A DNA stretch of 64,000 nucleotides from Bacteroides_D sp963543925 (GTDB lineage Bacteria; Bacteroidota; Bacteroidia; Bacteroidales; CAJPTX01): the NCBI GenBank assembly GCA_963543925.1, contig CAUUCP010000003.1, positions 23,160-87,159 of the forward strand, written 5' to 3'. Below are positions 36,031 through 44,532 of the stretch, piece after piece. The first letter of the stretch is position 1. The number at the start of each line of letters is the position of its first letter. The translations under genes and the position numbers were made by a program. The notes under the pieces were generated by a model. That model was not told the DNA's origin. It made no database searches and saw only the letters and a list, made by a program, of their open reading frames with translations.

Positions 36031-36333
36031 ACAATTCCGTTACTTGATAGTCTGTCGACCTCTGACTCACCTAACCATAACGAACCTTCGAACTGAAGCT
36101 TATCCGTCGTAAAAATACTACGTTTTTTCCAATTCGCTTGTTGCATTTGTGCCCATGCAGGTAAAAAAAAACTATCCATTCCACGCCTAGACACCTCCCC
36201 CCTAGAGTGCACGAGAGAGGTTAAAGAGAGCGATAACAGCGAGGTCTCCTCCGACAACGCAGAAGAGAATGTGGTGTAAGTAAGCGTTTTACTCTAAACG
36301 CCCTCTCAGATATCGCTTCCTCCGACACGAACA
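36031..36333. other. Gene-free stretch
   Basis: 303 bp between the coiled-coil protein and the membrane protein. A frame of 122 codons on the minus strand crosses it and overlaps the coiled-coil gene, but it has no recognisable features. I see nothing else here. Confidence 0.5.
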
Positions 36334-37203
36334 CTAATTCTTGACACGATGGGCACTTTTCCACCAAAAATAGCCACCGAGTAGCAAAAAGGAGAATAGA
36401 ATCCCGCCCATCGGCAGGGCATACTTTTCTGGCTCTACCCAGAATTCCTTGAAAAAATTGATTCGTCCGAGGATCTCGACAGGGGTCCAGAAGATGATGA
36501 CGGTAGCGATAGCCATCCGTATATTGGCGCCCCAGCTGGGAATACGGAGTTGTTTTCTGAACATGAAGATGGAACCTATCAAGCATCCCAATCCCACAAG
36601 GAAGGTGACGGGGTGGTGATCACCTAGGAAATTCTTGTCATAACAGAACATCAATAGGAGATAGAGCCCCCAGAGCATCATGTTGACCTCCATGAAGGTA
36701 ACGATACTGGTGTGTCGTGTCATGGCCTGAGGCACGATATCTTTTTTCTTTTCACGGAAGAGCACCTTCTGTATCCACGTAATGAAATCGCAACCATTCT
36801 TGGAACTGAAAGTATAGAGGGTCATGACCAGCATCCACATTCCGAATGTGGCGGGGAGGATGAGATATTCGGGCTTTGTAACGACCTCCCCATTTTCCAT
36901 TTCGGGCATGACTCCGTAGCGACGGGCATAGTACATGAATAGGAATTCGACCCACCCTGTCCAGAAGAGTAAACCGCCGAGGAGTCCCCAGAGAGTTTGT
37001 CGTGTGTCCCCCTTGACAAATACCCCTACAATCACGAAAATCAAGCCCATAAGCCCGATTAAAAAGCCCGCGATGTGCATTGGACCTTCGTCCATATACT
37101 TTTCCATCAGCACCATGACGGCATGACCGATGGGCATAGTGAAAAGCACCAATAAAAAAGAGGCTATAGTACGCCAAGGGTAGAGTTCTCTTCTTGGTTC
37201 CAT
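36334..37203 (-). CDS. Polytopic membrane protein, unknown function
   Basis: 289 residues from the ATG at 37203; the open frame upstream begins with TTG, giving a 298-residue alternative. About eight hydrophobic segments are visible, for example TIASFLLVLFTMPIGHAVMVL, IAGFLIGLMGLIFVIVGVFV, LWGLLGGLLFWTGWVEFLFM and GGILFSFLLLGGYFWW. A histidine pair (GDHHPVTF) and aromatic-rich loops are present. I do not recognise a family. It stands alone, between the coiled-coil gene and the DUF4197 gene on the same strand. Confidence 0.75.
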   Translation of the reverse strand: MEPRRELYPWRTIASFLLVLFTMPIGHAVMVLMEKYMDEGPMHIAGFLIGLMGLIFVIVGVFVKGDTRQTLWGLLGGLLFWTGWVEFLFMYYARRYGVMPEMENGEVVTKPEYLILPATFGMWMLVMTLYTFSSKNGCDFITWIQKVLFREKKKDIVPQAMTRHTSIVTFMEVNMMLWGLYLLLMFCYDKNFLGDHHPVTFLVGLGCLIGSIFMFRKQLRIPSWGANIRMAIATVIIFWTPVEILGRINFFKEFWVEPEKYALPMGGILFSFLLLGGYFWWKSAHRVKN

Positions 37204-37276
37204 GGATTCTTTTTTCTTCTCTATTTTCAAACCTTATGCCACAAAAGAAGGGACGTGATCAACGCCCCTCGTTGTG

Positions 37277-38104
37277 TTATTCTTCGCCAGCGGCGACTAT
37301 TTTTTTTTGTTTTGCTTCGTCAGAACCAAACACCTTCTTTATAATATCAGAAGCATATCCGAGGGGATTGTCACGAATTTTCTTTTCCTCGCCCCGCATC
37401 AGTACGAACATGCCATGGATGGTTCGATCGGTCACGTAGGTAGGGAGGTCGACTTCGAGCTTATCTGGCAAATCCGAGACACTGGCTCTTGATGTTAAGA
37501 AGGGTTTGACGAGTGGCATGGCTCTGTTGTAAACAGAAGCGAGTTCCTTGTAATATTTTGTCACCTCAACTTGCTCTATCATTTTGGCGCACTCTGGCTG
37601 GAAGGCTTTCATCAAGCCAGCAGTAGTTTTTTCACGGAGATAGTGTGTAGCGGCCGTATCTCCGCCTTGAAGGATTCCGAGCCCGTCGGAAATAGACATA
37701 TCGGTAATAGCGGTCTTAAAGACGGGGAAGGCCTTTCCCGAGGCGGCTTCTGCGGCACGATTGAGGGACGTGGTAAAATCATCGACCTTAGTGGAAATCG
37801 AGCTATAAAGCCCCTCTCCTAGAAAAGGGACTCGCTTTACATTTTTCATAACCGTAAGGACAGGTTGTAGCTCCTTTGGGAGGGCTAAGCGAATCAGCTC
37901 ATTTTTCAGAAATCCATCGACGGCGCTTCCCGTCTTGGAAGAAGAGAGCGCGGCGGTGTCAAGGGCTTCACGCAAACCAGCAACAATATCACTATTGCTT
38001 AGCCCCTGCAGGGACTTGAGATCTACCTTTTCACAGCCGATGTGCAGAGAGGTAAAAAGCGTGAGTAACCCCAATGCGAGGATGAGCGTTACGCGATTCT
38101 TCAT
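37277..38104 (-). CDS. DUF4197 domain lipoprotein
   Basis: 275 residues. Lipoprotein signal with Cys near residue 24 (LFTSLHIGCEKVD). Mature sequence with the DUF4197 pattern: GLREALDTAA, VPFLGEGLYSSISTKVDDFTTSLNRAAEAA, DGLGILQGGDTAATHYLREKT, and the C-terminal DRTIHGMFVLMRGEEKKIR. The function of the family is unknown; it is a helical, envelope-located protein. Confidence 0.85.
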   Translation of the reverse strand: MKNRVTLILALGLLTLFTSLHIGCEKVDLKSLQGLSNSDIVAGLREALDTAALSSSKTGSAVDGFLKNELIRLALPKELQPVLTVMKNVKRVPFLGEGLYSSISTKVDDFTTSLNRAAEAASGKAFPVFKTAITDMSISDGLGILQGGDTAATHYLREKTTAGLMKAFQPECAKMIEQVEVTKYYKELASVYNRAMPLVKPFLTSRASVSDLPDKLEVDLPTYVTDRTIHGMFVLMRGEEKKIRDNPLGYASDIIKKVFGSDEAKQKKIVAAGEE

Positions 38105-38242
38105 AGAACGAGCAGTTAATAAATTCTTTTGATAAAGTGAGGAGCAAATCTAATGCCATAAAAAACAGAACCCCGACTCTCTGTCGACGCAAATAGCGCA
38201 ACGCCCTACCCTACAGGATGTATAAGGGGGCGGGAGTTCCCA

Positions 38243-40411
38243 CTACATCAATTGTCGTGTGATATACTCCCACATGCGCTCGTAGAGGTGGAGCGTGGCT
38301 CCCCCGCCATAGATACCATGGTTACGATCTGGGTAGAGTTGCATTTCAAAGGCTTTTTCCTCCGCGATGAGCTTTTCTGTCAAGCGCATGGCATGCTGTA
38401 TGTGTACATTATCGTCAAAGGTTCCATGCATGAGGAGGAGTCCTTCCTTAAAAAGGGAAGTGAAATGGAGCGGGGAATTGTCGTCATATCCCTTGGCATT
38501 GGTAGCGGGCAAGCCCATAAATCGCTCGGTATAGATGGAATCATAGAATCGCCAATTGGTGACAGGGGCGACCGCCACACACATTTTGTAGAGATCTCCA
38601 GCGCGGAATTTGCACAAGAGCGACATATATCCCCCGAAACTCCACCCCCAGATACCGATACGCTTTTCGTCGACGAAGGAGAGACTTGCCATATACTCGG
38701 CAGCTGCGATTTGGTCTTTAGATTCCAAGTTTCCTAGTTGTCCATAGGTACACTTTCTGAAGGCAGCTCCACGTCCGCCTGTGCCACGTCCATCGACACA
38801 GACGACGATACAACCACGACTTGCTAGGAACTCATCCCACCCGAGACGCCATCGGTCGAGGACGGACTGTGAATTAGGTCCAGAGTATTGGTACATCATC
38901 GTGGGGTAGACCATCATGCTATCAAAACCGATGGGGAGAACCATGTAACCGTTGAGTGTAGTACCGTCAGGTGTTTGAAAAGTAAAGAACCTTTTTTCAG
39001 GCAGCTGATACTCTCGCAATTTATTTTGCAACGCCTTATTATCCTCCAAGAGGCGTAGTTGTTTTCCATCAATACTGTGCAGTGATATCTGTGGTACAGC
39101 CTGCATACTGCTGTAAGTCTGTATGTAATAGGTGAGTGTACTATTAAACCAGGCACTATTCGTTCCCCGTAAGTGCGACATACGCACTTTCTTCGATCCG
39201 TCCAGTTTCACACTAAAAATCGCGGTACGCAATGGGGACTCGTCATAAGCTCGGTAATAGAGCCGATCGGTCTTTGGGGAATAACCATAGACCTCGAGGA
39301 TCTCGTCTTCTCCAGTAGTGATGGGTTGTGGGGGAATTTTAGACTCCCAATCGCAAAGATAAAGTTGTCGATAGCCAGAGCGCTCGCTCGGTATAATAAA
39401 ACGTTTACCATCAGGGAGGAAGGTGAGATACCAATCGGTGGGTTCTTCGATATAACAAGCGTCCTTTTCTTCGAGCACGAGACGCGAGACTCCGGTTTCA
39501 GGATTGGCTTCGAGGATCTCGAGATGATTCTGCAACCGATTTTCGCGTAAATAACAGAGCGCTCCGCTCGGCGACCAACGGACACGTGGTAGATACTGAT
39601 CGGTCTCGTCTCCAGTCTGTACACGCACCGTCTTGTGGAGCTTGGCGTCATAGACGTGCAAGGAGACTACGGAGTTCTGCTCTCCCGCCTTCGGATATTT
39701 GTAGCGATAGACTTGAGGGTAGAGGGTAGAGTCGTAATACAACATGCTATACTCTCTGACATTCCGTTCGTCAAAACGCAGATAGGCGATGTATCTGGAA
39801 TCTGGCGACCACCACAGGGCCGTCGCCATGGCAAACTCTTCTTCGTAGACCCAGTCAGCGGCACCGTTAATCACTTGATTACGTTGTCCGTCTGTAGTAA
39901 CTTGTATTTCTGTATCGGAGGGGAGGTCGTAGTAGAAGAGGTTGTTGTCTCTTAAGAATGCGATTTTCGAACCATCTGGGGCGAATGTTGCCAGACGCTC
40001 TTTCCCTGATGTGGAAAGGGGTCGCAACTTGGCACTTTTGAGGTCATAGATCCAGAAATTGGCGAAATAGCTACGCCGATAGATCGGCTGCCGTTTCGTT
40101 TCCAGCAGTAAGTAACGCTCGTCTGCGCTCAATGCATAGGCTTCGACCTTCCGTAGAGAATCTGGGAGTTGGTCAAATGGGAGCATGACCCCGAGTTCTT
40201 TTCCCGTAGCGAAACTGAAGGTAATAATCCCTCTTTGTGGTTCTAGGGTCGTGTAGCGTTTTCCGTCCTTCAAGCCATAGGGGTAAGAGACCGAGGCGGG
40301 CGTAAAGCTTTTTTCCTGACCATAGAGTTCCTGCAAGGAGAGCTCTCGCAACTGCGCTTGTGCCATTGCGACGATGATAGACAATAATGCAACTAGAGTC
40401 CAGCGTAACAT
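38243..40411 (-). CDS. dppIV: Dipeptidyl peptidase IV (S9 family serine peptidase)
   Basis: 722 residues. N-terminal signal peptide (about 1-19), an eight-bladed propeller domain with the DPP IV Glu-Glu motif in DWVYEEEFAMATALWWSPD, and a C-terminal alpha/beta hydrolase domain. The catalytic Ser is in GWSFGGYMS, Asp about 667 in FDDNVHIQ, and His about 698 in DRNHGIYGGG. It cleaves Xaa-Pro or Xaa-Ala dipeptides from peptide N-termini in the periplasm, feeding peptide-based growth as in Porphyromonas gingivalis. It stands alone, 24 bp from the tmRNA 3' end. Confidence 0.95.
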   Translation of the reverse strand: MLRWTLVALLSIIVAMAQAQLRELSLQELYGQEKSFTPASVSYPYGLKDGKRYTTLEPQRGIITFSFATGKELGVMLPFDQLPDSLRKVEAYALSADERYLLLETKRQPIYRRSYFANFWIYDLKSAKLRPLSTSGKERLATFAPDGSKIAFLRDNNLFYYDLPSDTEIQVTTDGQRNQVINGAADWVYEEEFAMATALWWSPDSRYIAYLRFDERNVREYSMLYYDSTLYPQVYRYKYPKAGEQNSVVSLHVYDAKLHKTVRVQTGDETDQYLPRVRWSPSGALCYLRENRLQNHLEILEANPETGVSRLVLEEKDACYIEEPTDWYLTFLPDGKRFIIPSERSGYRQLYLCDWESKIPPQPITTGEDEILEVYGYSPKTDRLYYRAYDESPLRTAIFSVKLDGSKKVRMSHLRGTNSAWFNSTLTYYIQTYSSMQAVPQISLHSIDGKQLRLLEDNKALQNKLREYQLPEKRFFTFQTPDGTTLNGYMVLPIGFDSMMVYPTMMYQYSGPNSQSVLDRWRLGWDEFLASRGCIVVCVDGRGTGGRGAAFRKCTYGQLGNLESKDQIAAAEYMASLSFVDEKRIGIWGWSFGGYMSLLCKFRAGDLYKMCVAVAPVTNWRFYDSIYTERFMGLPATNAKGYDDNSPLHFTSLFKEGLLLMHGTFDDNVHIQHAMRLTEKLIAEEKAFEMQLYPDRNHGIYGGGATLHLYERMWEYITRQLM

Positions 40412-40435
40412 ACGACGATCCTCCTCTCTGCTTTG

Positions 40436-40836
40436 TGGAGCTGGCGGGAATCGAACCCGCGTCCAAACAAGGAATACCGATGCTTTCTACATGCTTAGCC
40501 TCCGGTTGGTTGTTGAGTAGGCAACGGACGGAGACACCCAATACCTACCCTAGTTCCTAAATTTTCGGGACATGTTCGGAACGTCCATGCGCCTATTCCT
40601 GTATTTCCAGTGCCTCGAGCCGGGACGCAACAGGACTAGTGCTTCCCGTGAGACATCTCGTCTACACCACTCGTGGGCGCAGATTAAGCTTTATTAGACA
40701 AGGCTAATTAAGCAGCGAGAGCAAAAGAATTTTCGCCATTTAATTGGTTCGCACATTTTGTTTAACGAGCACTCCGTGCAACGCTCGACATGCTTACAAC
40801 GCCATTCTACCTGCTGTCAAAACCAAAGTCAGCCCC
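40436..40836 (-). ncRNA. ssrA: tmRNA
   Basis: The 3' end shows the tRNA-like half: GGTTCGATTCCCGCC and acceptor CAGCTCC followed by A. The 5' end GGGGCTG (comp. near 40836) pairs with it to form the 7-bp acceptor stem with one G-U pair. CCA is not fully encoded. The tag frame runs from 40737 down to the TAA at 40708-40710 and encodes GENSFALAA, close to the GENNYALAA type of Bacteroidota. It rescues stalled ribosomes. Total length is about 401 nt. Confidence 0.93.
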
Positions 40837-40870
40837 CGATAGAAATCATCTCCCTCCTCAATCTACTCTA

Positions 40871-40902
40871 CAAAGGTAGAATGAAAACGCGGGAAAAGCA
40901 AA
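40871..40902 (-). promoter_or_regulatory. Predicted promoter of ssrA
   Basis: Minus strand TTTG (comp. 40899-40902), 20 bp, then TACCTTTG (comp. 40871-40878). Both boxes match the Bacteroidota consensus. It lies about 35 bp upstream of the mature tmRNA 5' end. Confidence 0.7.
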
Positions 40903-40970
40903 TCATCACCACAAAACACGGTCGAGTCCTAGTAGGGGATTCTCAGTCAAGCTTCTAAGCGACCTTTTTT

Positions 40971-41516
40971 CTAAACCCCTCCCCCCTCGGCTATCTTTTC
41001 CCATTTCGATAGCCACTCTTTCACCTCGACAAGCCCTCCCGCATATCCGCCTAGCGCGCCATGGCTACCGAAGACACGGTGACAGGGAATAAAAAGCAAC
41101 ATGCTATTGGCTCCACAGGCATTGGCGACGGCTCTGGCCGCTGTGGAGTATCCTATACTTTTTGCGAGATCGCCGTAAGAGCGCATTTGTCCGAAGGGAA
41201 TCTGTAAGAGCGCCTGCCACACCAGACGTTGGAAAGGAGTACCTTGTACCAGCATAGGGATATCAAAAACCTGGCGTCGCCCTGCAAAATAGTCCTCCAA
41301 TTGCTGCATGGCTTGCATCAAGACCTCGTTTTTCCCGACCTCTATTTCTGCCGATAAGCGACGTTGTAGAATCCCGATGTGGGATTGCTGTTTAGGCGAC
41401 GCTTGCCAGTCACACAAACAGAGCTTTCTGGCAGTTGCTCCCAAGAGTAAGCTACCGCATGGGGTAGAATAGGTAGTGGTGAGAATGATCCGATCCTGTT
41501 CCGTGGTCGTGTTCAT
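40971..41516 (-). CDS. ogt: Methylated-DNA-protein-cysteine methyltransferase
   Basis: 181 residues. The active-site motif is IPCHRVFGSHGALGGYAGG, preceded by the helix-turn-helix part FQRLVWQALLQIPFGQMRSYGDLA. It transfers alkyl groups from O6-alkylguanine in DNA to its own cysteine and is used once. The length fits the Ogt/AdaB family without an AraC domain. Stand-alone gene. Confidence 0.95.
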   Translation of the reverse strand: MNTTTEQDRIILTTTYSTPCGSLLLGATARKLCLCDWQASPKQQSHIGILQRRLSAEIEVGKNEVLMQAMQQLEDYFAGRRQVFDIPMLVQGTPFQRLVWQALLQIPFGQMRSYGDLAKSIGYSTAARAVANACGANSMLLFIPCHRVFGSHGALGGYAGGLVEVKEWLSKWEKIAEGGGV

Positions 41517-41662
41517 GGAACTACCTAATTGAAGAAAAACGAATTCAAGCGGGAGTCCATGTCACTAAAATCAACTATCCGCGGTAGGTCACGCCTTTGC
41601 CCTGCATGTGGACTCTTTCCCTATATAAAAGAAGTAAAAAGGCGCACGAGATAACGACAAGA

Positions 41663-41705
41663 AAAAAGGTAGAAACCTTGACAATGTCATTGTTTCTACC
41701 TTTTT
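41663..41705 (-). terminator. Terminator downstream of tRNA-Asp
   Basis: 14-bp perfect stem AAAAAGGTAGAAAC / GTTTCTACCTTTTT around a 15-nt loop, starting 2 bp after the tRNA 3' end. A/T runs on both arms make it usable in both directions. Confidence 0.85.
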
Positions 41706-41706
41706 G

Positions 41707-41780
41707 CGGTCTGGACGAGACTCGAACTCGCGACCTCCGCCGTGACAGGGCGGCATTCTAACCAACTGAACTACCAGACC
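41707..41780 (-). tRNA. tRNA-Asp (GTC)
   Basis: 74-nt cloverleaf. Acceptor stem GGTCTGG / CCAGACC with discriminator G; D-arm with AGTTCAGTTGGTTAGA; anticodon stem CCGCC / GGCGG with loop CTGTCAC (anticodon GTC); T-arm with GAGTTCGAGTCTC. CCA is not encoded. Confidence 0.97.
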
Positions 41781-41897
41781 TTGTTTTGTCTTTGGGTTTT
41801 GCCTCTTGGCTTTTCCTTCCCCCCTTTGACGACACAAAGGTATAACGTTTTTTCTTATCCACCAAATCTTGTAGAGAAAAAAATCTTTTACAGTACT

Positions 41898-42548
41898 CTA
41901 ATAGAGCACCGCAGGGGGCGAGACCATGCCGACCATCTTGACCCAAGGCTCTTGGGCTAGAAGCTTTAGTTGTTCGGGAGAGACCCATAACTCAAAGTTA
42001 CAGAAAGGTTTACCTGCGACATGCAACTCCTGTTCAAATCCCAACTCTTTCAAACGTGCGGTGACCCATGTTGTTGAAAAATATTCCTGGTATACGACAG
42101 AAATTCCTATTGTCGTGCCACGCCGTGCGAATTCTGGTACATTTTCGGAGAGTAGTGGAGCGGCCACTTTCCACTCCCATTGAATGGGAAATAAGGAGAT
42201 GAGATTTTTCTCTTTTATACACTTTTTGAGTCGCTCTTGGCGTAGCGTGACGAAATAAGTATTCTGAGCGATGTAATCCCCGAGGTGCAATCCCGCCTCA
42301 GCCAGTCGTTGCTGCGCGGTAGCATCTGGGATTTCCTTAAACTGCGCCATGAGGTAATAGACCCCATTGAAGGGTTGTCCGAGTGCAGCGATTGCTTTTT
42401 TACGCCCCCATCGGAGTTTACACATATTATCTGGCGGGGTGATATGATAGTTTCCCAAATCAAAGGGCACCTGTGCGTAGAGCGAGCTTGAGACGAATAG
42501 GAGGATACTTCCCAACAAGAGTGTTTGAAAAAGGTGTCTGGCTCTCAT
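41898..42548 (-). CDS. Exported protein resembling a subtilase propeptide, unknown function
   Basis: 216 residues from the ATG at 42548, directly before the signal peptide FQTLLLGSILLFVSSSLYAQ; the upstream open frame has no such start. The sequence YYLMAQFKEIPDATAQQRLAEAGLHLGDYIAQNTYFVTLR resembles an I9-type propeptide of subtilisin-like proteases. A second stretch, TTWVTARLKELGFEQELHVAGKPFCNFELWVSPEQLKLLAQEPWV, has the same general pattern. No protease domain follows. It might be an inhibitor-like or orphan prodomain; this is an inference from fold-like patterns. Confidence 0.5.
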   Translation of the reverse strand: MRARHLFQTLLLGSILLFVSSSLYAQVPFDLGNYHITPPDNMCKLRWGRKKAIAALGQPFNGVYYLMAQFKEIPDATAQQRLAEAGLHLGDYIAQNTYFVTLRQERLKKCIKEKNLISLFPIQWEWKVAAPLLSENVPEFARRGTTIGISVVYQEYFSTTWVTARLKELGFEQELHVAGKPFCNFELWVSPEQLKLLAQEPWVKMVGMVSPPAVLY

Positions 42549-42685
42549 TCTTACTTGAAATTTTGTAACAAAGATAATAGAGATCTCCCAAGCCCCCTCG
42601 CTCCGCCTTTCTAAAAGAGATGCTGGGATGCAGCGACTCGGCCACATCCCAGCAAAAAGATCTCTTTCTATAAGATTGCCCCTGT

Positions 42686-44500
42686 TTAATCTTCGAACAA
42701 GAAGATATTTTCACGTTCTAGTGTAACATCTCCCCATATACCGCTGGGGAATGATATCTTAATCTTGACTGGCAATTTATGCATATGCCATCCTGTAGGT
42801 GCAGGTGAAAGTTTAGTGATCTTGTGTTTGAACTCGTCAGGTTTCACCAAGGTGAGACGAATCATCGGGGTTCCATGATGTTCATCAATCTTTCTTTCGA
42901 GCTTAAAGAACTCGGCGTATTCGCCCTCCATGGAAGGCGTCCATTCGGTATTGATGAGGAAATCTTCGACACTCATACTATCCGTTACTTGAGGACCTCC
43001 TTCAAAGGAGCCATCTAGCCTCCGTTTTCGATATCCTTTGAGCACCTCGTCGATATAGGTATCTTTGAACGTAAATGTGGAGTCTCCTACGGAGGTTGCG
43101 TTTTGAAAGAAATCGAGTTTCAATTTATCCTCGCGTACCATTTTCAAGTTCTCTGGGATCGAGAATTCAACCTCTTGATTCTTGACAAGGTTAGTGGTAG
43201 TGATTTTGAGTTTTCCTTTTGGGAAGACAAAATCTGGAGTGAGCTTGTAGCCTGGCGCGAGCATGACGCCCTCTCTCTCGACGACTCCGTCGGCAGTGGT
43301 GATAAAAGTCCCAGCCTTGACAAAGTCAGAGAGTTTACGCGTGTCTGTCGGATCGTCCACGACCTGAATTTTGAAATAGATCTTATCGTTTGGCGAGGTT
43401 TCCGACTTCAAGATAGGCGCACGCCAGCGTATGAGGTTCGTAAATCCGAAAGTATTTTCCTCAGGGGTGTATGCATAGGATGCTGGCCATGGCCAGTTCA
43501 CCTTGAGTTTTTCGGTAGTGGGGACGTCGACGAGTTTTTTCAACACATCGTCTTCTCTATTCGGAGTTTCGATACGCCCCTCGCCCGTGATATTCATGAC
43601 AACCTTGTCGTTAGCACAACGGTCACGGAACTGGAATGTGCTTCCGAGGTCGCACTTATCGATCGTGAAATAGGTTTCTCTTTCGGAGATCTGGAAGAGC
43701 TTATTGGCAGGTTCTGTGGTAGGATCTTGACCGCGGAAGCTATTGCGCGTCATGACAGCGAATCCGCCGCGGGGACGTCGCGTCTGTTCCCCTTCGGGGT
43801 CTACAAAAACTCTAAACGCCCCATCGTTGATAGCAAAACGTTCTGTCCAAGCATAGGTTGGTTTTTCAGCACGAGTAGACATCTTGAAGGAGCGGACGGC
43901 GAACCCTCCACGTGGTCGACGCGTTTCATCAGACATCGGCACATTGATAGTCACGGCTTCGTCATATACGGAGAATAGGGGTAATCCTTCGCTGCTCTGT
44001 ACTTGGAAGATCGGACGTCCTGCTTCGCGCCCCTCCTTGGTACCACGTATCACGGGTACGGCACGCGCATAGAGAGCATAGGGTACAGCCTGCATTTTGA
44101 CTGCTGGACCGAGGGAGACAAAGTCACTAGCGCCCGCCAAACGGACGGCTGCAGCGACGTAGATTCCCTTTTCCCAAGGCACTACGCTCATTGAGCCCTT
44201 GGTTACCGTAGCCCCCTCGGTACCGACGGTGATATTGACCAATCCGGACTTTGCGGTCTTTACGGTGAGTTCCTCGGTATAGTAGACGTTCTGTGCCTCG
44301 TCCTGCAAGGTTACTTGTAGGGTAACGTCTTTCTCTTGTACAGGCTTTCCTTCCTGATAGATCAAGGCTTGATAGTTAAAGGAGGTCGGGAGTGCATTTT
44401 TTGCAACGACATCGCCCAGCAGTTCCTCCTGCGTATTCTCCTGCGCTTGCGCAAAGAGGGCAAGCAGAGAAAGTGACAAAAACAATATAGGGTGTTTCAT
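42686..44500 (-). CDS. Exported protein with TRRPRGGFAV repeats, paralogue A
   Basis: 604 residues. Signal peptide FLSLSLLALFAQAQ. The domain after it (ALPTSFNYQALIYQEGKPVQ to LGPAVKMQAVPYALYA) has the look of phage-tail or surface-fibre collar proteins of Bacteroidota. Two copies of TRRPRGGFAV follow (near residues 197 and 245), about 48 residues apart, one preceded by FSVYDEAVTINV. The C-terminal half is a beta-rich region. No T9SS sorting domain is seen. It shares layout and many segments with the gene at 44533. The role is unknown; a surface or assembly function is a guess. Confidence 0.75.
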   Translation of the reverse strand: MKHPILFLSLSLLALFAQAQENTQEELLGDVVAKNALPTSFNYQALIYQEGKPVQEKDVTLQVTLQDEAQNVYYTEELTVKTAKSGLVNITVGTEGATVTKGSMSVVPWEKGIYVAAAVRLAGASDFVSLGPAVKMQAVPYALYARAVPVIRGTKEGREAGRPIFQVQSSEGLPLFSVYDEAVTINVPMSDETRRPRGGFAVRSFKMSTRAEKPTYAWTERFAINDGAFRVFVDPEGEQTRRPRGGFAVMTRNSFRGQDPTTEPANKLFQISERETYFTIDKCDLGSTFQFRDRCANDKVVMNITGEGRIETPNREDDVLKKLVDVPTTEKLKVNWPWPASYAYTPEENTFGFTNLIRWRAPILKSETSPNDKIYFKIQVVDDPTDTRKLSDFVKAGTFITTADGVVEREGVMLAPGYKLTPDFVFPKGKLKITTTNLVKNQEVEFSIPENLKMVREDKLKLDFFQNATSVGDSTFTFKDTYIDEVLKGYRKRRLDGSFEGGPQVTDSMSVEDFLINTEWTPSMEGEYAEFFKLERKIDEHHGTPMIRLTLVKPDEFKHKITKLSPAPTGWHMHKLPVKIKISFPSGIWGDVTLERENIFLFED

Positions 44501-44532
44501 ATTTCCGGTTTATTCTGATTTTCAACTAAAGA

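Noticed and set aside
35889..36257. 122-codon minus-strand frame overlapping the coiled-coil gene
   Set aside because: It overlaps the well-supported signal-peptide gene at 35452-36030 in another frame and shows no family features.
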